Positions 49,867 to 58,102 of a stretch of 64,000 nt of DNA are shown here, one piece after another (position 1 is the stretch's first letter; each line of letters starts with the position of its first letter). This stretch comes from JAVBME01 sp031552765. Lineage in GTDB: Bacteria; Bacillota; Negativicutes; Acidaminococcales; JAISLQ01. The position numbers and the translations under genes are program-made. The notes under the pieces were generated by a model. That model ran no database searches. It saw nothing but the letters and a program-made list of their open reading frames with translations, and was not told the origin of the DNA. The DNA lies in contig JAVBME010000016.1 of assembly GCA_031552765.1 (NCBI GenBank), positions 39,006 through 103,005 of the forward strand, written 5' to 3'.

Positions 49867-51084
49867 TTGGGGCTTATTTTTAGAAAGATATTCAGCCAGC
49901 AAGAAGCACGTAAACCGCTTATAGCCTCTATGCTGCTCATGGCGGCCACCGGTATCATTTACATTTGGTCGGTATTCATCATACCGCTGGAGCAAGATTT
50001 TGGCTGGCCGCGCAACCAGATTTCTCTGGTATTCACAGTGACGATGGTGTGCTTGTCGGCAGGCTTGGCGTTGGGCGGCTTTGTCCATAAAAAAATCCCG
50101 GTCAAGCGTCTGCTAGCGATCGCTACTGTTTTGGTGGCTATTTCCTTTGCCGTTACTTCTTTTAGCCGAAGCCTTACGGTGATGGTGGTTTTTTACGGAG
50201 CTTTGTGCGGTTCTGTTATGGGTATAGTCTACAGTTTGATAATATATACCTGTAATCTATGGTTCAGCAAAGATATAGCCGCTACAGTCTCCGGCCTTTT
50301 GCAGAGCTGCCTGGCTATAAGCACGATTTTCTTAAGCTATATGGCGGCGGGGATGCTGGAGGTTTATGACTGGCGCACTGTTCTCAGGGTAATTGGTGTG
50401 GGGTTTGTAGTTGTTTTGCTTTTTGCCTATAAATACCTCAGCCAGCCAAGTTTATCCTGCGGCCAGGACGCGGGCGGAGAGGCGTCCGTACCGGAAAGTG
50501 GCCTCGATTGGCATGGCATGATAAAAACCAGGTCGTTCTGGCTGTTTTGGTTTATAAGGCTGGCTACACTGTCGGGCGGAGTTGGCATGATAGGCCATGC
50601 GGTGCCTATTGCACTTGAACTTGGCGTAAGCTATAAAAGCGCCATTTTTGCGTTAGGATTGCTATCTCTTTGTAATGGCGCCGGACGGACGGTGTTTGGC
50701 ATTATCTGGGATTATGCAGGCTTGAAAAAGACTATCTTATTGGATATAGTCTTTTTTATAAGCGCTTTTGCCCTTTTGTTCACCGCTCCGCTGCATAAAA
50801 GCCCTTATCTGGTGTTGGCCGCATTTGGCCTTAGCGGCCTTTCTTACGGCGGCGCCAATCTTATGGGCATATCTTTTACCCGTACGGTTTTTGGTTTGAA
50901 GCATTTTGCGGAAAACTATGGTTTTAATAGTTCTTCGATGATTGTAAGCTCATTTTTCGGACCCTATTTACTGGGCGAAATCAAACTGTTTTCCGGCTCA
51001 TACCATAACGCTTTTTTAGTTTTTATGGCCTTTGGCTGTTTATCAACCGTTTTCTTGCTGCTGATAAAGAAGACCAGTTATTGA
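49867..51084 (+). CDS. MFS transporter, OFA (oxalate/formate antiporter-like) type
   Basis: 405-residue, 12-span major facilitator. TTG start with GAGGGGATAAAA upstream. Features: LLMAATGIIYIWSVFIIPLEQDFGWPRNQISLVFTVTM (OFA-like periplasmic first loop), GYSLIIYTCNLWFSKD-like Trp-Phe motif (YTCNLWFSKDIAATVSGLL) and FALGLLSLCNGAGRTVFGIIWDYAGLKK. Such carriers move monocarboxylates such as lactate, pyruvate or formate, or exchange oxalate and formate. Substrate unknown. Convergent with the acidic-tail protein gene; a perfect 15-base-arm hairpin lies between. Confidence 0.88.
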   Translation: MGLIFRKIFSQQEARKPLIASMLLMAATGIIYIWSVFIIPLEQDFGWPRNQISLVFTVTMVCLSAGLALGGFVHKKIPVKRLLAIATVLVAISFAVTSFSRSLTVMVVFYGALCGSVMGIVYSLIIYTCNLWFSKDIAATVSGLLQSCLAISTIFLSYMAAGMLEVYDWRTVLRVIGVGFVVVLLFAYKYLSQPSLSCGQDAGGEASVPESGLDWHGMIKTRSFWLFWFIRLATLSGGVGMIGHAVPIALELGVSYKSAIFALGLLSLCNGAGRTVFGIIWDYAGLKKTILLDIVFFISAFALLFTAPLHKSPYLVLAAFGLSGLSYGGANLMGISFTRTVFGLKHFAENYGFNSSSMIVSSFFGPYLLGEIKLFSGSYHNAFLVFMAFGCLSTVFLLLIKKTSY

Positions 51085-51091
51085 TAATATG

Positions 51092-51126
51092 AAACAGAAC
51101 GCCGGTTACTTACCGGCGTTCTGTTT
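51092..51126. terminator. Bidirectional terminator
   Basis: Perfect 15-base arms (AAACAGAACGCCGGT and complement), 5-base loop, between convergent genes; A and T tracts at both ends. Confidence 0.88.
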
Positions 51127-51415
51127 ATTCATCCTCGTCTTCGTCCTCATCGTCGTCATCTGAAGTATTGTTGATGAAGTCCATTATGCTCATGCCGCAA
51201 AGCAACAGCCCGCCAATGCCGAACACGCCGCTGGTGACTGTCTTGCCAAAAATGTTGTAAAGGAGAGCCACTGGCCAGGCTACACGGCGCCTGCCGCCCA
51301 TTTCTTCTAAAAGGCTGAACTCGCCATACAGGTAAAATGCCAGCAACACGAGAAATATTCCTATGGCAAACGACCATAGGGCTTCAAGCCGGGCTTTGGT
51401 AAACACATTATCCAC
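51125..51415 (-). CDS. Small two-span membrane protein with acidic tail
   Basis: 96 residues: two hydrophobic segments (about 14-30, LWSFAIGIFLVLLAFYLYG, and 60-80, VTSGVFGIGGLLLCGMS), then an acidic C-terminus ending DDDDEDEDEDE. AAGAGTGG precedes the ATG. The acidic terminus is shared in kind with the 49-residue peptide at 56479-56628. No family recognised; a partner of a membrane complex is possible. Confidence 0.75.
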   Translation of the reverse strand: MDNVFTKARLEALWSFAIGIFLVLLAFYLYGEFSLLEEMGGRRRVAWPVALLYNIFGKTVTSGVFGIGGLLLCGMSIMDFINNTSDDDDEDEDEDE

Positions 51416-51633
51416 TCTTTTCTTTGTCGGTTGACATATAATATAAATTTTGGACGCATAAATAACACAATAAATATATTATCATCTTTTGCCTAAAGTG
51501 GCAAAACTATGGCGTATTCCATGAAACAATTGTTTCTCGCGGCAGTTTACTGAATAAAAACTGGGCATGATTTATTATTATGATGTATAATAAATATTTA
51601 TCAAATATGTTATCGGCTATAGGATAATGCGAT

Positions 51634-52323
51634 ATGGATATGTTCAAAAAATCGGCCAGGTTTTTTCTGGCTGTTGGCGGCTATTGCGCTGGCGGCCGGC
51701 GGTATATTGGCTTACCTTTTATATGATGACTACAATTATCAAAACAAACAGAACCCTGACGGCTGGCAAGATACGATACTGTCGCAGGGCAAAGATATGC
51801 GCTACTAGATAGGCAAAAAAAGTAACAATAGGTATGATTTTTCCGATAAAAAACTCAATGCGCTGTTAGAATCGGATGTTTATGACTATGAAGTGATTGG
51901 AGCGACAGGCGCAAAAAAGAAAAATATAAACTTTTAGCCAACTTTGAAGAATTTTTGCCGGAGGGACAAGAAAAATTTCTGGCCTGGCGCGCTTTAGGCC
52001 CGGGCGATCATAAAAAACGGCCCTATTTGGAAAAAGACCTGGCAAATAGCTGTCTGCGCCTGGTCGACGGCTTTTTGGAAAATGATAAGAAACAACTAAC
52101 GGCAAATGAAGTGTGGTTGCTGGATCTGAAGAACAAACACCAGCTCGAGCAGCATGTATTCGTGTATAAGGTGGAGGACGGTACGGCGTATTTTGTCGGT
52201 AGAGACTATTTGACGGCAGTAAATCTGCCAGATTGTTTTGTCACCCAGCTTAAACGTGTCAAGGAGCAACCGGCGCAGGCGCCCAAGCAACTGGGATGCA
52301 GCGCCGTTTTGTGGCAGATATGA
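51634..52323 (+). pseudogene. Decayed gene for a single-span membrane protein of unknown function
   Basis: ATG at 51634 with AGGAT upstream. Frame 1 reads MDMFKKSARFF, then a one-base excess in the T run (51661-51666) is needed to continue WLLAAIALAAGGILAYLLYDDYNY... A TAG stops this frame at 51806, further sequence runs in frame to TAG at 51935, and the last part (from about 51919, EKYKLLANFEEFLPEGQEKFLAWRALG ... CSAVLWQI, ending 52323) is in another frame. Two frameshifts and at least one stop mark it as a pseudogene. Sequencing error could explain single-base runs but not the internal TAG. Confidence 0.7.
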
Positions 52324-52411
52324 GCGCATTTTCCTATGCGGCCCAGGTAGTTTTTAAGGAGCTGTTGGAACGTCCGGAGAAATATCCGCTAAAATTTCAA
52401 AGATGAGGAAA

Positions 52412-52436
52412 CTCTGGACACGTCCGGAGTTTTTTA
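52412..52436 (+). terminator. Intrinsic terminator after the pseudogene
   Basis: CTCTGGAC / GTCCGGAG (one mismatch or G-U), 2-base loop, then TTTTTTAA. Confidence 0.6.
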
Positions 52437-53121
52437 ATTGCAAAAATAAAAAGCAAGAAATGTCGGTTTTTTAGTTAAAAAAATAAATATTAGACAAGCG
52501 CTTATTTAATAATTAGAAAATAGCGAGTAAAAAATAACTGTTATGCGAGCAAAATAGATATATCAATGAATATTGATATATCTTATTGTTTATTAAATCG
52601 CATGACATGAAGGTAATGTATAGCATTTATCCGTTAATAAATATTATTTGCTATTTATTTTAAAAATATATTGCTATATATATTATTTTATATAGCATTT
52701 CTGATAAAAGTCTAAAAAGTAGGTAATATTCTATGTTTATTTTGGAATTATTAGAAAGATACTGTAGTTTTAGGCAATTTAATGCAAAAAAGCATAAGGC
52801 GAGGAAGTATACAAAAACATATCAGGCTGTTATACTAACGGTAGTGATATTTATTAAAAGGCCTGCTGCTTCTAGTCGATTGTCGAAAATAAGCCGCAGG
52901 TTTTTAATACAGCTATTATTTGTAGCTTGTTTGCAGTAGCCTTGATTTTTACAGTGGTTTACCAGGGTATTTACTCGGTTTGCTTTATTTCTGCCGGTTT
53001 CTGCTGCGCAGCAGAATTCTTTAGACTCTAACGCATACACTCGCCACCTCTTTTGCGTAAACACTGTACGCTGCTACTGGAGAGGGCGCGGGGCCTTTAT
53101 ATTTGTGCCCGGAGCCGTTAT

Positions 53122-53150
53122 CCGTCCCCATGGGGGCGGTTTTTGTCTTT
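53122..53150 (+). terminator. Leader terminator upstream of carrier 1, possible attenuator
   Basis: CCGTCCCC-AT-GGGGGCGG followed by TTTTTGTCTTTT, 63 bases ahead of the ATG at 53213. It lies after a GC-rich stretch (53085-53120) that could form an alternative stem. Either ends an upstream transcript or forms part of a leader switch. Confidence 0.45.
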
Positions 53151-53212
53151 TGCGCAAAGGTATTTTGCGCCCCTCCTCGTTTTCGCAGTATTCAAACGAG
53201 AGGAGAGATACT

Positions 53213-54562
53213 ATGGATATTTCGACAGCTGCTTGGGCATCGCTTATTGCCCTGGCTATCATCGTAGTCATTTCCTGTGTCAACGAAGACCTGCATGTCG
53301 GTTTTTTGGCTATCGGCTTTGCCATTGTCGTAGGAGGCATTTTTAGTAATTTGGCTGGCGCTAAAGTTTTGCTGTTTTTCCCGACAGATTTGTTTATGAT
53401 CCTGGTGGGGGTAACCTTTATGTTCGGGCTTGCCTCTACTAACGGCACTATGGAAAAACTGACCGCTTATTCCGTGCGCGTTTGCAAAGGAAATAATGCC
53501 CTGATCCCTTTGGTGGTTTATATTATAACTTCGGTTTTGACTACCATAGGCCCCGGTAATATAGCGGCGACAGCCCTCCTTGCCCCGGTCATGATGGCGA
53601 TAGCATCCCGTGTCGGTATGCCGGCTTTTCTGATGACGCTTTTAGTTGTTGGAGCGGCAAACGGTTCAGCATTTTCGCCTTTTGCTCCGACCGGTATTAT
53701 CTCCAACGGCCTGATCGCTAAAATGGCGCCCTCTCTGGGCATTCCCGCAGAGGCGCTCAGCGGCCTGGCGTGGAAAATACATTTTAACTCTCTGGTAGCG
53801 CAAGGATTTGTCAATGTCGGCGGCTTTTTGATTATGGGCGGCTGGTCATGGATAATGGCGCAACGCGGCAAGAGCATAGACATCGATGAACTTGCCCCTA
53901 AACCTGAGCCTTTTAATCGCCAGCAGTGGCTGACCTTCTGGGCGATAATAGTCCTTATCCTCTTGGTGGTCGTGCCAGGATTGCCCGGCATGAAAGCGGC
54001 CTTCCCCAAAGCGTTTATGAACATGCTGTCTAATGTCGGCACGGTCGCTTTCATCCTGTCGGCCATACTGCTGCTCCTTAAAGCGGGCGACAGCAAAGAT
54101 GCTATCAAGGCGATGCCCTGGGGCGTTATCATGATGGTCTGCGGCTTTACCGTACTTATCGGCGTCATGGATAAGTCCGGCGGCCTCAAAGCTTTGGTGG
54201 AAATGATTGGCTCTATTTCCAACCCGACCAGCGTCAATTTCTGGCTTGGTTTGATACCGGGCGCTATTTCGGCCTACTCCAGTTCGTCTGGCGTGGTAAT
54301 GCCTATGTTCCTGCCACTAGTGCCTGGTCTGGTCAAAGAGATAGGCGGCGGCAACCCGGTGGCTATGATATCTTCTATCAATATAGGGGCCCATCTAGTC
54401 GACACGTCTCCCTTGTCTACCCTGGGGGCTCTTTGTATAGCCTGCGCAGGCGACAATGAAGATAAAAGCAAGTTGTTTAGGAAACTGCTTATCTGGGGCC
54501 TGTCGATGTCTGTGGTTGGAGCTATCGTCTGCTATGTATTCTTCGGGCTTTTAGGATTTTAA
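53213..54562 (+). CDS. MatC/SLC13-type dicarboxylate carrier (paralogue 1)
   Basis: 449-residue membrane protein with about ten to twelve hydrophobic spans. Opening MDISTAAWASLIALAIIV, and ILTTIGPGNIAATALLAPVMMAIASRVG plus ANGSAFSPFAPTGIISNGLIAKM resemble the MatC N-terminal (malonate/dicarboxylate carrier) family. Ribosome site GAGAGGAGAG. Almost the same protein is encoded at 56689-58038. It lies upstream of a decarboxylase beta subunit gene; substrate inferred as malonate or C4-dicarboxylate, unproven. The longer frame from 53105 crosses the leader hairpin and is rejected. Confidence 0.85.
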   Translation: MDISTAAWASLIALAIIVVISCVNEDLHVGFLAIGFAIVVGGIFSNLAGAKVLLFFPTDLFMILVGVTFMFGLASTNGTMEKLTAYSVRVCKGNNALIPLVVYIITSVLTTIGPGNIAATALLAPVMMAIASRVGMPAFLMTLLVVGAANGSAFSPFAPTGIISNGLIAKMAPSLGIPAEALSGLAWKIHFNSLVAQGFVNVGGFLIMGGWSWIMAQRGKSIDIDELAPKPEPFNRQQWLTFWAIIVLILLVVVPGLPGMKAAFPKAFMNMLSNVGTVAFILSAILLLLKAGDSKDAIKAMPWGVIMMVCGFTVLIGVMDKSGGLKALVEMIGSISNPTSVNFWLGLIPGAISAYSSSSGVVMPMFLPLVPGLVKEIGGGNPVAMISSINIGAHLVDTSPLSTLGALCIACAGDNEDKSKLFRKLLIWGLSMSVVGAIVCYVFFGLLGF

Positions 54563-54582
54563 ATACATATAAACTGACGGCG

Positions 54583-54618
54583 CCGCCCAAGGTTATACCT
54601 TGGGCGGTCATTTTTATT
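54583..54618 (+). terminator. Terminator after carrier 1
   Basis: CCGCCCAAGGT / ACCTTGGGCGG with a TAT loop, then TCATTTTTATT; the beta subunit therefore has its own promoter. Confidence 0.85.
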
Positions 54619-55301
54619 AATATATGTATAATTATGAAAATATTAAAAAAGACGTTTTTGCGCTACATGCAGTAAAAGTGGAATAAAAGGCGGTAAAAAA
54701 TAAAAATAAATTTTCGCGATAAATCTTAAAATTACAAAAAATAGGCATAAGATGACAAGTTAAAAACATAAAAATTGAATTGGAGTAAAACCAAGGCATA
54801 TTAAATGAGTTTTTTATATGATTAAATCCGTATATTAAATAATTTTTAAATTTTATTAAATACAAAAGGAAAGTCAAAAAACTCTTGATATAACTGATAA
54901 ATTTAGTGAAAAAAATTCTCTTGGCACACCATTTGAAAATTTTTAGATAGTATGATGTTCTTTTTATTATTACTATTTTACTATAAAATGTAATTAAAAT
55001 TTTGTATTATTTTTTCTAAATGCTTTTATAATTAGAGCTGATAGGAACATAAATATTTATTGCCTGTCAAAATATCATTAGGCGGCAGTCTCACTTTACT
55101 GCTGGAAAAGTACTGTAACGGTTAAAGTGTAGCCGTGAGGCCTTCTTTCTTTTTGTAATTGTGTGAATGTTCAGCCTATTCGAGGAGGGATGCTTGGAAA
55201 TAGAGTGAAGATGAAAAATATGGTAAAATTTTGTTTTTCTCAATTATCTGCTTTTATTTTGTTTTAAATGTTTTATCATTACTACTAGTAGGAGGATGAA
55301 A
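54619..55301. other. AT-rich leader region of the decarboxylase beta gene
   Basis: About 680 bases without a supported gene. A sigma-54-like sequence TGGCAC-ACCAT-TTGA occurs at 54922-54936. A structured segment (55081-55141) can pair CTCAC with GTGAG and TTTA with TAAA, with a T-rich run following (CTTCTTTCTTTTT). Might be a leader RNA; class not recognised. Small open frames here are hydrophobic AT-rich noise. Confidence 0.4.
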
Positions 55302-56474
55302 ATGGATTTAGCTTTAGTGACTTCTTTGTTTGACGAGATGCTCATGGGCTTTATTGGTCTTTACCAGAATCCCACTATGATCATCATGTGGGTCATCGGC
55401 TTTGTCTTGATTTACCTTGCGGTATGGAAAGACTATGAACCAACTCTGCTGCTGCCTATGGGCGTTGGCGCTATTCTTGCCAACATCCCCTTTTCTTCGG
55501 CTGTTGTCAAGACGCCCGGCGAAGAAGGCTTTCTCTTTTTGCTCTATAATATGGGCATAAAGAATGAATTATTTCCTGTACTTATCTTTATAGCTATAGG
55601 CGCTATGTGCGACTTTGCGCCGCTCATGCGCAATCCAAACGTCATGCTGTTTGCCGCTGCCGCCCAGTTTGGCATATTTGCCACGGCTATCGCGGCTACC
55701 GCCTTGGGTTTTTCTTTTAACCACGCTGCCGCTATCGGCATCATCGGCGCGGCCGACGGCCCGTCTACCATCTTTGTCGCCAGCCGCTACGCGGTCGATA
55801 TGCTGGGGCCGCTTTCAGTCGCGGCTTACTGTTATATGGCATTGGTACCGGTTATCCAGCCGCCTGTCATCAGGATGATGACCACCCAGGAAGAGCGTTG
55901 CATAAAAATGGGCTATGAAGGTGAAAAACCCATCTCGCAAAAAGCTAAATTCCTTTTTCCGATCATGGTCGTCATCGTGGCTGGCGTTATCGCCCCAATA
56001 TCTGTTGCCCTGATCGGCGCTTTAATGTTTGGCAATATTTTAAAAGAAGCGAAAGTTGTGCCTAGTTTGGCTGCTTGCGCTGAAAACGAACTGTCCAACC
56101 TGGTGACCCTGTTGCTCGGCATAACTGTCGGCGCGACCATGGAAGCGGACAAATTCCTCAATGTCCAGGTACTTATGATCATGGGCCTTGGCGCTGTTGC
56201 GTTCGTATTTGACACGGTGGGCGGCGTATTGTTCGCTAAAGTGCTCAATATGTTCTCTGCCAAAAAGATCAATCCGATGATCGGCGCCTGCGGCATTTCG
56301 GCGTTCCCGATGTCCGGCCGTGTTATCGCCAAGATGGCGCTGAAAGAAGACCCGACAAACTTCATCATCCAGCACTCGATCGGCGTAAACGTAGCCGGTC
56401 AGGTAGCCTCTGTTGTGGCCGCGGGCCTGGTGCTTGCACTTATCCCGGCATTGCAGAAACTGTTGGGGGTGTAA
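55302..56474 (+). CDS. Sodium-pump decarboxylase beta subunit (OadB/MmdB type)
   Basis: 390-residue integral membrane protein of the oxaloacetate/methylmalonyl-CoA/glutaconyl-CoA decarboxylase beta family, which couples decarboxylation of a carboxybiotin to Na+ export. Key elements: FIAIGAMCDFAPL, the ion-site Asp in IGIIGAADGPSTIFVA, and NPMIGACGISAFPMSGRVI near the end (OadB: NPLIGAAGVSAVPMAAR). Start at 55302 (MDLALV), 6 bases after GGAGG; an ATG at 55296 is too close. Carboxyltransferase and biotin-carrier genes are not in the window. Directly upstream of a 49-residue peptide gene. Confidence 0.9.
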   Translation: MDLALVTSLFDEMLMGFIGLYQNPTMIIMWVIGFVLIYLAVWKDYEPTLLLPMGVGAILANIPFSSAVVKTPGEEGFLFLLYNMGIKNELFPVLIFIAIGAMCDFAPLMRNPNVMLFAAAAQFGIFATAIAATALGFSFNHAAAIGIIGAADGPSTIFVASRYAVDMLGPLSVAAYCYMALVPVIQPPVIRMMTTQEERCIKMGYEGEKPISQKAKFLFPIMVVIVAGVIAPISVALIGALMFGNILKEAKVVPSLAACAENELSNLVTLLLGITVGATMEADKFLNVQVLMIMGLGAVAFVFDTVGGVLFAKVLNMFSAKKINPMIGACGISAFPMSGRVIAKMALKEDPTNFIIQHSIGVNVAGQVASVVAAGLVLALIPALQKLLGV

Positions 56475-56478
56475 TTGT

Positions 56479-56628
56479 ATGAATAATACGATATTAGCCG
56501 CTGTTTTAATGATGGTCGGCGCATTGCCCGCAATGTTTCTGGTTATAGGTATATTTATATTCGCTACAAAGCTCCTCGTCAACTCTTTCCCGCCGGAAGA
56601 CGAAGACGATGATGGCGATGACGATTAA
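56479..56628 (+). CDS. 49-residue gamma/delta-like peptide of the sodium pump
   Basis: One hydrophobic span (about residues 5-33, LAAVLMMVGALPAMFLVIGIFIFATKLL) followed by an acidic tail (PPEDEDDDGDDD). It begins 4 bases after the beta-subunit stop (TAA at 56472-56474). The pattern of a short single span then a polar tail matches the gamma/delta subunits (OadG/MmdD), though these are usually longer and Pro/Ala-rich; here the polar part is reduced to an acidic string. Probably ties the membrane beta subunit to the biotin enzymes (inference). Confidence 0.65.
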   Translation: MNNTILAAVLMMVGALPAMFLVIGIFIFATKLLVNSFPPEDEDDDGDDD

Positions 56629-56688
56629 AAATTTACGCTATCTCCTTTCGCATACACTTTAATATATGATATTTAGGAGGATAATAGT

Positions 56689-58038
56689 ATGGATATTTCG
56701 ACAGCCGCATGGGCATCACTTATTGCCCTGGCAATAGTCGTAATAATTTCGTGCGTCGATGAAGACTTGCACGTTGGTTTTCTCTCTATCGGTTTTGCGA
56801 TCATAGTAGGCGGTGTATTCAGCAATATTACCGGCGCCAAAGTCATGGGTTTCTTCCCGACCAGCCTGTTCATGATTCTGGCCGGCGTTACTTTTATGTT
56901 TGGCATGGCTTCTACCAACGGCACTATGGAAAAACTGACCGCTTATTCCGTGCGCGTATGTAAAGGCAATAATGCCCTTATCCCTGTAGTTGTCTATATC
57001 GTTACTTCGATTTTGACTACCATAGGGCCTGGCAACATTGCCGCTACTGCGCTTCTCGCTCCTGTTATGATGGCTATTGCCGCACGCGTCGGTATGTCCG
57101 CTTTTCTGATGACCCTCTTGGTCGTCGGCGCGTCCAATGGCGCTGCTTTCTCGCCCTTTGCTCCGACCGGTATAATTTCCAACGGTCTGATAGCCAAAAT
57201 GGCGCCGGCTTTGGGGCTTCCCGCCGACTCTCTGGGCGGCCTGGCCTGGAAAATACACTTTAATTCCATGGTAGCTCAGGGCTTTGTCAACGTTGGCGGT
57301 TTCCTCATTATGGGCGGCTGGGCTTGGGTAACTGCCCAGCGCGGCAAAACTATTGATATTGACGAATTGGCGCCGAAACCGGAGCCGTTCAACAACCAAC
57401 AATGGATGACAATCTGGGCCATCATAATCCTAATTGTTTTGGTCGTTGTACCGGGCCTGCCTTTCATGAAAGGCGTACTGCCCAAATACATCACCAACAT
57501 GCTCTCTAACGTTGGTTCTGTAGCCTTTATACTGTCCGGGTTCATGCTCCTTCTTAAGGCCGGCGACAGCAAAGCGGCTATCAAGGCTATGCCCTGGGGC
57601 GTTATCATGATGGTCTGCGGCGTGTCCGTACTGATCGAAGTCATGGACCAATCCGGCGGTCTCAACGCTATGGTCAAAATGATTGGCGCTATTTCCAATC
57701 CGACCACGGTAAACTTCTGGCTGGGTCTCATTCCCGGCGCGATATCGGCTTATTCCAGTTCCTCTGGTGTTGTAATGCCGATGTTTTTGCCGCTGGTTCC
57801 CGGTCTTATCAAAGAAGTAGGCGGCGGCAGCCCGGTAGCGATGATTTCTTCCATCAATATCGGCGCCCACCTTGTAGATACTTCCCCGCTTTCCACCCTC
57901 GGCGCACTTTGTATCGCCTGTGCCGGCGACCATGAAGACAAAGGCAAGCTGTTTAGGAATCTCCTTATCTGGGGTCTGTCTATGTCCTTAGTCGGCGCTA
58001 TCGTCTGCTATGTGTTCTTCGGCCTGCTTGGCTTCTAA
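56689..58038 (+). CDS. MatC/SLC13-type dicarboxylate carrier (paralogue 2)
   Basis: 449 residues, collinear and nearly identical to the carrier at 53213-54562 (same start MDISTAAWASLIALAI and same end VGAIVCYVFFGLLGF), with scattered substitutions such as IVVISCVN -> VVIISCVD. Same GPGNIAATALLAP and SPFAPTGIISNGLIAKM motifs. Ribosome site TTAGGAGGATAATAGT. Located 60 bases after the peptide gene, so part of the same transcript as the beta subunit; likely imports the acid that the pump complex decarboxylates. Confidence 0.85.
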   Translation: MDISTAAWASLIALAIVVIISCVDEDLHVGFLSIGFAIIVGGVFSNITGAKVMGFFPTSLFMILAGVTFMFGMASTNGTMEKLTAYSVRVCKGNNALIPVVVYIVTSILTTIGPGNIAATALLAPVMMAIAARVGMSAFLMTLLVVGASNGAAFSPFAPTGIISNGLIAKMAPALGLPADSLGGLAWKIHFNSMVAQGFVNVGGFLIMGGWAWVTAQRGKTIDIDELAPKPEPFNNQQWMTIWAIIILIVLVVVPGLPFMKGVLPKYITNMLSNVGSVAFILSGFMLLLKAGDSKAAIKAMPWGVIMMVCGVSVLIEVMDQSGGLNAMVKMIGAISNPTTVNFWLGLIPGAISAYSSSSGVVMPMFLPLVPGLIKEVGGGSPVAMISSINIGAHLVDTSPLSTLGALCIACAGDHEDKGKLFRNLLIWGLSMSLVGAIVCYVFFGLLGF

Positions 58039-58051
58039 GAAATACTCAATA

Positions 58052-58084
58052 AAAATGCCTGGAGCATATGCACCAGGCATTTTT
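58052..58084. terminator. Bidirectional terminator after carrier 2
   Basis: AAAATGCCTGG / CCAGGCATTTT with a 10-base loop, between convergent genes. Confidence 0.88.
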
Positions 58085-58102
58085 ATATGGAAAAAGATCA
58101 GG

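Larger units (their letters stand above)
52324..53212. other. AT-rich intergenic region without supported gene
   Basis: About 890 bases. Contents I can see: a terminator-like hairpin at 52412-52436, a perfect 12-base-arm inverted repeat AGATATATCAAT / ATTGATATATCT (52556-52583), a GC-rich segment (about 53085-53140), and a rho-independent hairpin CCGTCCCC-AT-GGGGGCGG followed by TTTTTG (53122-53144), 70 bases upstream of the carrier gene. Short open frames at 52733-52939 and 52822-53064 lack ribosome sites and family features. Confidence 0.55.

Noticed and set aside
52733..52939. 68-codon open frame in the AT-rich intergenic region
   Set aside because: Weak ribosome site, low-complexity basic sequence, no family resemblance, and overlap with a second frame on the other strand.
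52822..53064. 80-codon minus-strand frame
   Set aside because: No ribosome site and no recognisable domain; its Cys-rich text could be chance.
54632..54877. 81-codon hydrophobic minus-strand frame
   Set aside because: Composition typical of AT-rich noise; no start signal.
55081..55141. Assignment of the leader to a known riboswitch class (c-di-GMP, fluoride, THF, Na+)
   Set aside because: None of the conserved cores I know is visible; kept only as an unclassified candidate.
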